Shown here piece after piece: positions 1 through 11,100 of a DNA stretch of 64,000 bases. Under the pieces are notes generated by a model. It did not search any database. It was not told the origin of the DNA and saw nothing but the letters and a program-made list of their open reading frames with translations. Origin of the DNA: Anseranas semipalmata (Eukaryota; Chordata; Aves; Anseriformes; Anseranatidae); NCBI GenBank assembly GCA_013399115.1, contig VXAA01001403.1:233951-297950 (forward strand), given 5' to 3'. Position numbers and translations under genes: made by a program. Position 1 is the first letter of the stretch; the number at the start of each line of letters is the position of its first letter.

Positions 1-1574
1 AAACAACTGCAAAACAATGACACTGGAGTCCTTTTTGTTACTGAGCTGAGGTTGGTTTGTGCAAAGCTGGGACTTGGAGAGAGCAGGGCAAACTTTCACA
101 CCCAACAACTTGGAACACATGAAGAGAAGATGGAAAGGTCTGATTTAACCATGGACACTTCCAACGCTAGTTGACACTGACCCACACGGTAATTAAATTT
201 CATGATGGCTGCAAGTATCCCTAATACAAACTGAACCAACGTTTTAAGAGGTCCCAGTCAGCAGGCTGTGAAATGAATATCAAAGGAAGCCCTCTTGCAG
301 TGAACACACTACTGGGCTCTTACCTAGCCAAACTGAGACTTGTTTCAAGCATGTTTTCGACATTCTGCATCCACTCTACTTTTTTCCCCCACAAGGTACA
401 GATTGGGATTATTTGCTCCCCAGTGGTGCAGAATCCCAGTCCAACACTTCAATTTCCATCCTGCTGCAGACGCTCTTCATTCACCCTGCATCACTGCCAA
501 TGCTTTTCTTCTTCCCGTCTTGGCAAAGGCAGGACACTGGCTGTGGTATCACCCTGCAAAGACGTCTCAGTCAGCAGGGCAGGGATGCAAGGGATGCTCC
601 CCTTGGAGACCCACCAGCAGACCAACACTCCTGTTTTGCCCACCACTACCCTGGTCTGACACAGGGCTGGTTCTAGGACACCATGAGAGCATACATTTGC
701 CAGGGCTGCCCCCAAACCTGTGCTGAGACAAGGAGTCAGTCTGCACTACCGAGATAGCTTGCTTGCCCTTGCCACCTTGGGGGTGACAGAGGCAAGCTGT
801 CTGCAATCACTGACGCAAAGTCAGCTGCAAGAAACCTCTCCCACACAGCCTTTTTGAGACCCACGCTCCCAACTGGTGCCTTACTGCTCCCCTGGGAAGG
901 TGTGGTCAGGGGCAGCTCTTTTAATACTCACATACCAATGCTGCAGCTTTCCTAGGAACCACAGGATCTCTCCCCGATTTCAGCGTGGTGGTGTTTTTTT
1001 TTTTTTTTTCTTTTCCCAGGTGAGATATTGACATTTATCTGGGCTCCTTGTCATGCTTTCCATAAATAGGAGGTGGCATCAGACCATGAGGTCCCCACCC
1101 TGTTTGCATGGTGATCTGTTCCAAAAGGCATTTGTTCTGCAAATGCCTGTTCCACCTGGTTTCCCTCGGTCAACACAGCTCTTCTAGCCGGGCTTCATCT
1201 GGGAACCGTTTCCGCTGTTCCGATGTGTGTACCAGGCACTGGCCAGGGCAGAGCCAGGGCTGGACCCTGGCCCCGGCTCTACGTGGGTCAGACCCAGCTA
1301 GGCACAAGTCCTGCTGGCCATGGACAGTCTGAAAGACACCGAAGAGTTGCTGGCAGCACACCAAAAAAATAAAAGCTCTTTACCCCAGGCCCCTCGGGAA
1401 AGGACATCCGACCAAAAGAACCGTCCTTTTCCTGCCTCACTTGCATCATCACTCTCTCCTCTGTCCCCCTTTCCTTGCCATACTGCATTTAGTCCTTCCC
1501 TTACCCAGTTTTCTGTCCCTGTTCATCTTTGGCCTTTCCCAGGTTAAACGCAACTTCCCAAGCCGGGCAGCAGC

Positions 1575-1833
1575 CTCATTTTCCCCTCCGCTCAGCACTG
1601 GTGAGGTGCTGAGCACCCCGCGCCTGCAGCGCCGGGTCCTGCTCTGGGCTCCCCAGGACAAGACCAAGGTGCGCTTACTGGAGCGAGCCCCGTGCAGGGC
1701 CACGACGATGCTGAAGGGTCTGGAGCTTCTTCCATATGAGGAGAGGCTGGGAGAGCTGGGACTGCTCAGCCTGGAGACGAGGAGGCTCGGGGGGGGCATC
1801 TCATCGATGTTTGTAAACATCTGGTGGGAGAAA
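1575..1833 (+). repeat. CR1 LINE fragment, internal 3' ORF2 portion
   Basis: The sequence follows the avian CR1 pattern of 'gctccccagnacaagac', then 'gagaggctgggagagctggg', 'ctcagcctggagacgaggag' and 'catctcatcgatgtttg', in the plus orientation. It is cut at both ends and lacks the CR1 3' tail. It is an old, diverged insertion with no intact frame. Boundaries are approximate. Confidence 0.8.
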
Positions 1834-3991
1834 GAGAAACCTCTCGTTTAGCGCGAGGATGACCGAGCACCATCCAGAGAGGCTGTGGAGCCTCCAGCGA
1901 GCGCTGCGTGGCCCGTCCTCGGTGGGGACGGGTCATCCAGGGAGCAGCTCTCTCTGCCCCTGCCAAGGAGAGCCCCTGGCTGTTCGTGATTGGGGTGCCT
2001 GCTTTCACTTCTGCACCTGACACCTACAGACAGACCAGCAGCCCTCCCGGTAACACGTAGCCCCGTGGCTTTGTCTGGAGGAGATGATGTGGGCAGGCAT
2101 CGGGAATTGCTGAGCGGATCCCAGATCCTCCAAGGCGATCTGGTGTAATATTGAAGCCACCCTAAATCATTGGGCGTTGGGTGCTGTGCTGCTGAAGGGA
2201 TCGAGAAGGGCAAGCTCGTCCCAGGCGTCTCTGCCTGCTCATGTTTGGGAACGAAAGGCAGAGACCGGCTCCCGGCGGCAGCCAGGGCCCCGCCGCAGAC
2301 TCCAGGGGCTTCCAGCCAAAGCGCAGGTTTGTGGGAGATCACGCTAATTTCTGAGGTCTCTGGCAAGGAAACAAAACCAAGCGAAAAGAAATCACAAAGC
2401 CTGTTCCCAAGGTGAGTGGAGATGTATTTCGTTGTTCAAAGGCTTCTGATAAGGTGACCAAGATTAAAGAACAAATAAGCATATGGTTAGGGCCAAAGTC
2501 CTACCGCAAGCCAAAGAGCATAAAACCAGAAGCAGCGATGTGCTTCTCACCACAGCCTGAGCACATCCAGCTGCTCCGCAGCCTCCACACCAAAGAGAAG
2601 CTCTGGCTGATGGTTGCACAGGACCTGCTTTATCCCCTCTGCACGGCCCTTCACACCAGCAAGCTGGGAAGATGCTCACGAGAGCATAGCCTGTCCCTGT
2701 GCCATCAAACATCCCAAGTAGCCCAGCATCCACGTTGGCTCCCTTTGGCCCGCAGCACCCTCTCAGAGGGACTGGGTATCGATGGGCATTTCACAACACA
2801 GTGGACTGATTTCATTTTCCCAAGAGAGCTGTTGAAGTTAATAGGAACTAATTAAATTAGGGTGCCTCACTCACTCTGAAGAGCGCAGATTTGAATAAAT
2901 ATAAATTTAAGTAGGCACTAATGGAATGGTGGCTGCCCAGAAGCGGAAGGGGAGGCCCTGTGGGTGATAGATTTCAAAACGATTTGGAAAGCAAACTTGC
3001 ACATTGCTGATAACACAGTGTGCTGGATTCCCCGGGAAAGTCATGTAGAAATTATCACGGGCCGTTTCATGAATAGGTCTGTCTGTAAACTGGCCTGAAA
3101 AGCAAACAAAGCTGCACAAAGAGTTTGTTGTTGGGGGGAAAACCCATCTCCCTCTCTCTCTGTCTGAAGTTTCTCTCCACTAGGGGTTTTGCAGGAAGGA
3201 CTGCAGACCTAGGAAAGCGAGATGTCCCAAACCCTGATGTCCCCACTCTGCTGGTGCTTTGGGGGCTGATTTGTCCCATGCCACTGCTGGGGAGACACAC
3301 ACACACCTTTCAGCCTTTCCAGTCCCCCCAAGACAGCAAGCTTCTGGTGCAAATGACTTGGTCAAGCTGACCACATGTAGGCAGAATACGATGCAGAAAA
3401 GTCCTTGCTTAAGCAAAGCACACACACAGAAAGCAAAGAAATAAAGACAGGGGGAAAAAAATGTCAAAAATGAGGAAAGTAGGGGCAGCCTCAGCAGTGT
3501 GTAGGACTCAGCCACATTCCTTTCTCTTGCCGGATTCAGGACAATGAAGACCTCACGGCATTGCTCAAAGGTATGGTTTTACGCACCAGCTCAGGTTGGG
3601 CTTTTGTGCCTGAAAGAGGCAGCCACAGCCCAGACACTTCTTGCAGGGTGGGAGGAGGCAGCGGGACAGCTGGAAACCATAGGACTAAATGCCCAAACCA
3701 AGAGGCAGAAGTGGGTTCAAGGCTGTCCTGGTGGGCTGCTGGGAGCATGTGGTGAGAGACAGGTCCGCAGAGCATGGGCAGGCAGCGTGGGCAGCACAGG
3801 CACCGCGAGGACAGGCTATGGAAAACACAACCTTGTGGTCATTCTCAGTGAAGACGCTGTCCCAGCCCAATAAGAGATGTGCCTTCTGCGACTTCCTGTG
3901 GGAGCAACCTCCAGGTCCTCGAAGTCTAGCTACCTGCATGGGGCAAAGGGACAACAGTCACAAGCCGACTTCGAGTACCTGGACTCCCACC

Positions 3992-4230
3992 AAAGATGCA
4001 GCCGGTTGAGGTTGGACATTAGGAAAAGGTTCTTCACCAAGAGGGTGGTCGGGCACTGGAACAGGTTCCTGGGGATGTGGTCATGGCACCAAGCCTGCTG
4101 GAGTTCAAGAATTATTTGGACAACGCTCTTGGACGTGTTTTGGGTTTTGGATGGTCCTGTGTGGAACCAGGAGTTGGACTCGACGATCCTGGTGGGTCCC
4201 TTCCAGCTCAGGCTATTCCACGGCTCTTTG
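3992..4230 (+). repeat. CR1 LINE 3' end fragment
   Basis: The fragment has the familiar CR1 terminal segment: 'gacattaggaaaaggttctt', 'gggcactggaacaggttcc', a 'ggagttggactcgacgatcc' block and 'gtgggtcccttccagctca' near the end. It lies in the plus orientation, is 5'-truncated as is normal for CR1, and is diverged. Boundaries are approximate. Confidence 0.85.
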
Positions 4231-7200
4231 GCACTGCCAGGAGGGCTTCCAGGCTCCTCCAACATATGACCATTAGTATTGTTGCTCCTGGCCCTTCCTA
4301 GGAGAATTTTAACCCTGGGTATGGCTTTTCTCAAGCACTCTGGTGTCATTTTTCCCTCCTCAGGGAATCCAAGGAGTGCTGACCGCTTCTTTTAGACACA
4401 AGGAGTTTTTTAATTATTTTGCAGCTGTTCTGCTTGGACTTTAAAAGAAGGAGGCATTTCCACCAGCAGCTCCATCACTCTCCATTCCCTGCTAAGGAAA
4501 TCTCCTTGGGCCACTTCCATCCCATGAAACCCCCAGGGGTTGCCCCAACCTCTGTTTACAAAGTTCTTGTCCTAACTTTAGCCAACCTGGGATGCTGCAA
4601 ACACCCACTTGACTAGATCTGTCATGGTTTGCAGCACTACTTGTGTTTTCTTTCCTTGGAAACCATCCCACCACTGATACTGGTATTGCTTCTTTAGCAG
4701 CTAGACATTCGTCTGGTCCGGGAGGTAAAAACACAAAGCAGATGAGGCCCATATTAGGCAACCAACAGTGCTTGTTTGCAAGGAACCATCACAAAGCCTC
4801 TCTTCCCCAAAACAGGCAAAACCCCAGAAACCATTTCCTCATCTGCCCCAGGACCCCAGTCCCTCTTTCTACAGACACCTCCCTTGCTGCCTGTACTCTC
4901 CAGGCTACAGCTGCACCCAACACACGCAAGGACATCAGTCCTGTCCTCGTTAGCCAAGGAAAACACTGTCTTGGAGAGCAGTGGTGGCCTTTCTCCTGCC
5001 CCTGGCTTTCGCAGCACCGCCTCAGCATCCCAGATCTCGCAGGAGAGCAAAGCTTCGCTGCTCCGTCTGTTGAGCCTGGAAAGCCTTTGCTTGCTCGTCA
5101 GCTCTGCAGCAAGATCTGCCATGCCACAGAGGTTTTTAGTTCCTGACGAGGATTTCTGGGGCCAGGCAGGTGCCAGTGCAGGCACAGGGGAGATGGAGGC
5201 AGGAGGACCCGCGCCAGCTGCCAGCCGGGCTTCGCCATATCGCGAAACCGCACCCTTCCTACAACATTGGCCGCATTGTGAAGGGGAAGGAGAGCAAGAT
5301 TGGCACTTGATAAAACCCAGGCCTGGAGAAAATAAAAAGGTCCTTTCAGAGCTCGGCAGTTTGTTTGAAGAGGGTACAGGTAGTGCCTTGGACGTGCCTG
5401 GCCTCGTTAGGTATTAATGACGCACCGCAGACCTTCACGCAACGGCGGGAGGCTTGTGGGGTGCCCTCGCTGAGGGTCCTGCAGTCCTGGCCGGGAGGTC
5501 CAGTCCCAGAGGCTGGGAATCCCAGTTGCAGGACCCCTCTCCTCCCAGGAGCGGCGGTCACCTTCCCACGTGCTGCTGCTCACCCCAGCCCCAGGTGCAG
5601 ACTAGCAAACAGGCCAGAGATGCCTGCTTTCCAAACGCAGGTGCAGCCCTGGGAAAAACCCACCAGCAGCCCACGGGCAGGCCCTGCAGGACAGCCATCA
5701 CCTGAGAACAGCGGGGTCCTGGGTATCTTGAGGCAAGCTGAGGTCTCCTTGCTGATCATCTCGTGCCAGGGTGGGAGTACGGGCTCAATCCCTCCTCCAA
5801 GGGCACCTTTCACTTCCCAAGAGATGCAGCCACAAAAGACTCATTCACCTACACTCACAGCACCTGCAAACACCCTCCAATGATGTTTTCATCATCACCC
5901 TCCTGACAACGCTCACAGCCAGCTCCTCTCTCCTCCGGCCTCCTTGCCCGTATCCTGACCCCTGCTCCAGCATCTGTGGCAGAGAAGAGATTGCTGGGTG
6001 TAATCTCAGAGGGTGGCCATCTCCACCAAGGCCTTCAGATGCTGGTCTGCAAGTCAAGCACTCATCCTGTCCAGGGTCCCACTCAAAAACAGCATCTGGG
6101 ATGCCACTGCAAGGCAACAGGAGCAGCCCAGCACCCTCCAAGAGATCTGCTAAGGCCCTGCAGATGTGGCCTCCAACACAAAAAGCGTGCAGACAGGTGA
6201 GAGCATGCTGTGCTTCATGCTACCAGACCCCAGCAGGAGCAGGCAACTTTGAGTTTCTCTTCCATAGACGCATAAAGTCATGACCAGGAAAGAGGCTGCA
6301 CAGCAGCAGAGAGGAATACAGGAGGTTCTGACCAAGATTATAGGCCAAAACTGGAGCTCCCATGAGATCCCTATGGACAAATAGGCTTGTCCCTGGGGAA
6401 GCAACTGAGCTGAGCAGCATCAAATCCCACGAGTGACAATCCAGGAAGAAGAAACAACCCAGCAGGAGCAGGACCAAACCTGGACACCCTCACATCCATG
6501 AGCCTCTCACTGCCATTGTGCCTGCCTGGATGCTCCCAGGAAAGGGCACCCCGTGCCCTGCGGCAATAGGATCCCTCCCATGGTCCTGCCTGGGGATGCT
6601 CGCGCAGCACTGTGGCTCACCAGATGGGCTTATCCATCTCGGATTGCACAAGGCATGGCTGTGCAGAGGGAAGGAGCGGGGAGAAGCACCATCCCTCCAT
6701 CCAGACCTCCCGAGAGCAGAAAGGAGGTTGATTCACGCAACCGGTGAGCTAGCCCATGGCTCTCACCCAGCCCCAGGCTCCGAGATAAGCTGCCGGCCTC
6801 GGTAGATAGCAGGAGCGCAGGATGGGTGGAGAACGCAGCAGCCCCACGGTAAACTTGTGGTTTCGATGAGGTGGACAGGGAGAGGCAGCGCCTGCCCGTG
6901 CCAGGGAGAGGTGAGCGGCTGCCTCCCTGCCCGCAAGGGGGAAGGGAGGAAGCTGGGCCCTTTTGTCCCTAAAAAACAAGGTCTCGGCTGGAAGGGACCT
7001 CGGACAGGCGTATCTGCCTCCCATCCATTTCCCGAGACACATGGGCGCAGGCCAAGGGGAAACACAGACCGCCTGCGTCCTCCCCACCGCAGCCAGGAGG
7101 CACCCGGGGAGCCCGGTCCTGCCCGAGCGGTGTCACACAGCCCAGGGCCACCGGTCCTCATGGCACACGTCGTGGCCACATTCCCCAGCCCAACACCGGC

Positions 7201-8153
7201 CCAGGCATTTGGTGGCCAAATAGGAGAAGCGCATGGTCCTGGTAGCCAGGAGCAGGTCACCGGTCACACAAGAGGGCTGTGGCCTTGGTGACGTTGTGCG
7301 GGATGCTGGGGTGAGCCTTGAAGGGGAAGGATGCGAGGAAAAGCTGCTGAAGAGGGAGGAGACCCTGGGGGGAAGGACCAGCTGAGGACCTTCATCACTG
7401 GGGACAGCCTCCCTGCTCTCCTTTGTCTTACATTGTCCCCCAGCCAACAAGAAGCCAACCCAGTGGCCATTTTTCCACCGGTTCTGGGAAGGACAAGGGG
7501 CTTCTGAGCAGGGCTGCCCCTGGTCAGCCCGGCACAGCACAGTCCCAGCACGGCGGGGTGAGGACGTACTGGCTCGGGAGAACCAGTCTGAGGTGAGGAT
7601 GATCAGGATGAGCCCCACGCCACGCAGAGACGACCCAGTCTGCACGGGATCTCTCCGCAACACGGACAGAAGACTGTAGGGGTGCATTATAGGGGTACAG
7701 CACTCGTGACCAAACCATCAGCTTTGTCGAGAAGTAAGACGAGCACACGAGATGGGAAAAGAAGGGGCAAAGATCAGCCACAAAGAGCAGCACGGGAGGA
7801 CGCGATGGGTCAAAACAGAGCATCAGCAGCCACGGGCGAGGCCAAGGAGGACAGCGGGAACAGGAACACGGGCGGCACGGCCAACCCCGGCCCCTTCCAC
7901 CCCACCAGCCTGCCCCCGGGATGGGGCAGGGGGCTGCAGAGCTCTGCCAGCAGCCCTCCAGGCTGGCTGCGTGAACGGGGAGCCCGGTCGCTGCCTGGGG
8001 GCAGGCGCTGGAGAGCCGGGCACCAGGGGGAAGGCACCCAGGGAGGGGCCACCGGACGCAGGCACACAAGCCAGGCTCCGCGTGTTTGCTCTCCCAGTCT
8101 CCGCGCTGACCCGACGGTAACCACCCGCTCCTCAGCCCGGGCTCCAGCTCGCC

Positions 8154-8182
8154 ATGCTGAAGTTCAGAAGGTACCTGGTCAC
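8154..8182 (+). CDS. GAL3ST2: GAL3ST2 candidate start exon
   Basis: An ATG in good context (GCCATGC) opens a nine-codon frame reading MLKFRRYLV, followed by a strong donor (AC, then GTAAGT). It ends two bases into a codon, exactly the phase needed by the transmembrane exon at 11812. The basic residues suit the cytoplasmic tail of a type II protein. A weaker donor at 8171 (GTACCT) has the same phase. The alternative is an unspliced start at ATG 11744. Confidence 0.45.
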
Positions 8183-11100
8183 GTAAGTGGATTTTTTATC
8201 TTTTAATTACAGTGGTGTTTCCTTAAGTGCTAGTTGCACTCTACCCAGAGGTCACGTCCTCACAGGTCCCTCTATCTGGAGAAATGGCTAGAGAGCAAAG
8301 TGATGATGGGAATGGGCAGAGCAGCGCTTCTGCTCTGCGTAAGTGCAGGGAGGTTTGGGGCAACGGAGCGCTCTCTTCCAGTGAGGCTCCGAGCACAGCA
8401 TTTCTCCTGTGTGCCAGGCAGGAATAGCATCTCGGTCAGGCCCGGTGCTGCAAGGGAAGAAGAGCAGCGCGACCTCAGCGAGGCGAGTAGGATGCTGATC
8501 CCTCCTGCCTCGCCCCAGGCGAGGGCTCAGCGCTCTCAGCTCTCCACACTCGCCCACGGAGCAGATGTGGAGCAGAAACGTGGCTCTGTGCAAGCCTCGT
8601 ACGTTGGAGAGGATGGATGAGGAGCAGCGAAGGACGAGGCTGGACTTGGCTGCAGTGCCCGTGGGCAGTCCTCTTGCTGGGGGAGAGCATTTTGGGGCAG
8701 AACAGCCCTACCTCGTGTGTCTGCAGCACCTGGGGCATTGCAGCCCTGCTTCTGCATGCCAAGCTGCGGCGTGAGGGCTTGGGGAGGGCTTTTCCCTCCT
8801 TCTGAGGGTAGTTTGGGCACAGGCAGGCATGTAAGTGAAGAAAGGGGCTCCAGACGCTGCTCAGAGGGCCCGAGCTATCGCTCTTGTGTGCATTAATTCC
8901 CCGTGCAACATCACTCGCTGCCCGGAGCGTATCTAGCCACAGCAAATCGATAAGGTTGTTTTCCGCTGGTGAGCAGCACCCGCGACCTGTCTGCGGCACC
9001 ACTTCCAGGCACCCATCCGCAGCCAGCAGGCAGGGCCAGGGCGCCCTCCCCGCACCAGTAAATGACCGACGGACCGTTTTTTTTTTTATGAAATCCATTG
9101 CAGCAGCACAGGAGGATTCAGCTGCTGTGGCTCTGAGCTGGGGACGGAGCCCAGCCGTGCCACTTTGCGCCCTGCTGTGTCACTTTTGGTGATGGCAGCA
9201 CGTGGACCCTGACCCACAGGGGCTCCCACATCCAGCCCCCATCCTCCTGGGCCTTGGCCACAAGTATTTAACACGGTCCCAAGGCACCTGTACCTGCGAT
9301 CACATCCTGTCACATTAAACCGAGAAGAGAGAAGGCTGCGAAGGATGTACCCACGGAAAGCAGAGGAGCTTCTTGAAGGTCCAACTGCGAATGGTCCAAC
9401 TGCTGCAGCCCACAAAGGCTTCTCATTCTGCATGGGCCATTTTATCCTGGTTTTGCTGCCATCAGTGCAACTTCTTGGCATCTTCAGTGCCAACTTGGAT
9501 GCTGCCTGGAGCAACCCCTCCTTCACTACCTTCTCGCCCTGTGGTCTGTCTGACCATCAGTGTTCTTCCACACCGGGTTATTTCAGCAAGCTTTGCCTTG
9601 TAGCACTTCTGTGGCAGCTCCCTTTAACACATCTTGGCATTTTAAGTGCTGTTGAAGCATTTGGCATTTTTCTGATTGGTTGCCTGTCCTATCCGTTGAT
9701 CTCTGATAGCGCGAGGCTCTGCTTTGCTGCTTGCACGGCATCTTATTTTTTCTGTCTCTGACATATGCAGTCTGCTCCTCGGGTTGAAAATGAGCAGCCC
9801 AAAGCTGAATCTCCAGCCGCTTCTTGGCTTCTGCCTCTTCGTAAGCCAGCATTGCATCTGAAATTGAGTTTGTGTTCCACAGCCAGCGATTTCTGCCTCT
9901 TCATTTTTGGTCAGTCCAGGTGTTTCTGCCTTTACTCGTGCTGAACTGCCCCACAGCCAATGAGATGACCATGGACACCCTCCAGGTTGTCACCAGGTTT
10001 TGGGGAGGCTGTGCTGGTGCTGACTAACTTGTTCTCCATGCCTTCTGAATCCTCGGCAGGACCATCATGACCTGAGACCTCCCGGGCTTTACAGTCCTAA
10101 CTGCTTTAGGTATGAAAAATGTTTATCAGTTCAACTCAGCAAGTTGAGATCAGAGCAGAACTTCGTTTGTCTGAAGTGGTGCACAACCACCAAAAGCACT
10201 GTTGTAACAAGCTAATTACAGTTAGTCATAACACTCCATCATTTTTCTGGAACGAATCCAGTTTTCAACAGCAAACCGAAATTCCTCACCAATACCGATG
10301 GGATGCACGTGACCACTTCAAATCCCGCATATCTGTGCCACTGCCAGCTCCTCAAGTAGGAATGATGCCCAGCATACTTCTTCCAGGTGATGGGACTGCC
10401 CAGAGCAGGAGATTTCTTCCCAGTATCTAATCTAAATCAACTAAAGGAGGGTAGATTTAGATTAGACATAAGGAAGAAATTCTTCACTGTGAGGGTGGTG
10501 AGGCACTGGAACAGGCTGCCCAGAGAAGCTGCGGATGCCCCATCCCTGGAAGTGTTTAGGGCCAGGTTGGATTTGGGCAGCCTGGTGTGGTGGGAGGTGT
10601 TGCTGCCCATGGCAGGGGGCTGGCACTGGGTGATCTGTAAGGCCCCTTCCACCCCAAACCGTTCTGTGACTCTATGATAAAGCACCGCAGAGGTGAAGCA
10701 GCTCTGGGACGAGGAGGTCTGTGCAGTTCCAGGCCCACTTGTGCAAAACTGCCCACTGATAAAAGCCCCCTGAAGGAAGGAATCCTGAATATGGATTAGA
10801 GTGTGGCTTCTGAGCAGCCTCTGCCCAAATTTCTGCTTTCCCTCCGTCTTGCTGTTCAGAGCCCTCCCTTCCCCCTGCCTGCCCCTCCCCAGGAGGCTGC
10901 GAGCGGGCGCCTGGGGCTTGCAGGCTGGGTTCTCACCCTCGGAGAGATCCACAACGGAGGATTTAACCGGATTCTTGGTACAAATGCCACCCGTTACGCA
11001 ACGATGTGTCCTCAGGAAGTATTCACCAGAAGCGAAATGCAAGCGAATCCCTTTTCCAGCAAGCGTAGCCCTCCAGCTGCTCCGCTCTGCGGGACGACTG

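Larger units (their letters stand above)
1..8153. other. GC-rich intergenic stretch left of GAL3ST2
   Basis: No exon of a recognisable family was seen on either strand. The open frames here are short, overlap one another and have no family motifs. The stretch holds two CR1 LINE fragments (listed separately), a T-run at 994-1009 and a short CA run near 3296-3306. An AATAAA occurs on the plus strand near 2894, but no coding exon can be tied to it. Distal 5' untranslated exons or control elements of GAL3ST2 could lie here unseen. Confidence 0.55.

Noticed and set aside
2412..2899. Possible small gene (147 codons) ending near an AATAAA
   Set aside because: The frame has no recognisable motif and no splice or promoter support, and its composition matches the surrounding noncoding DNA.
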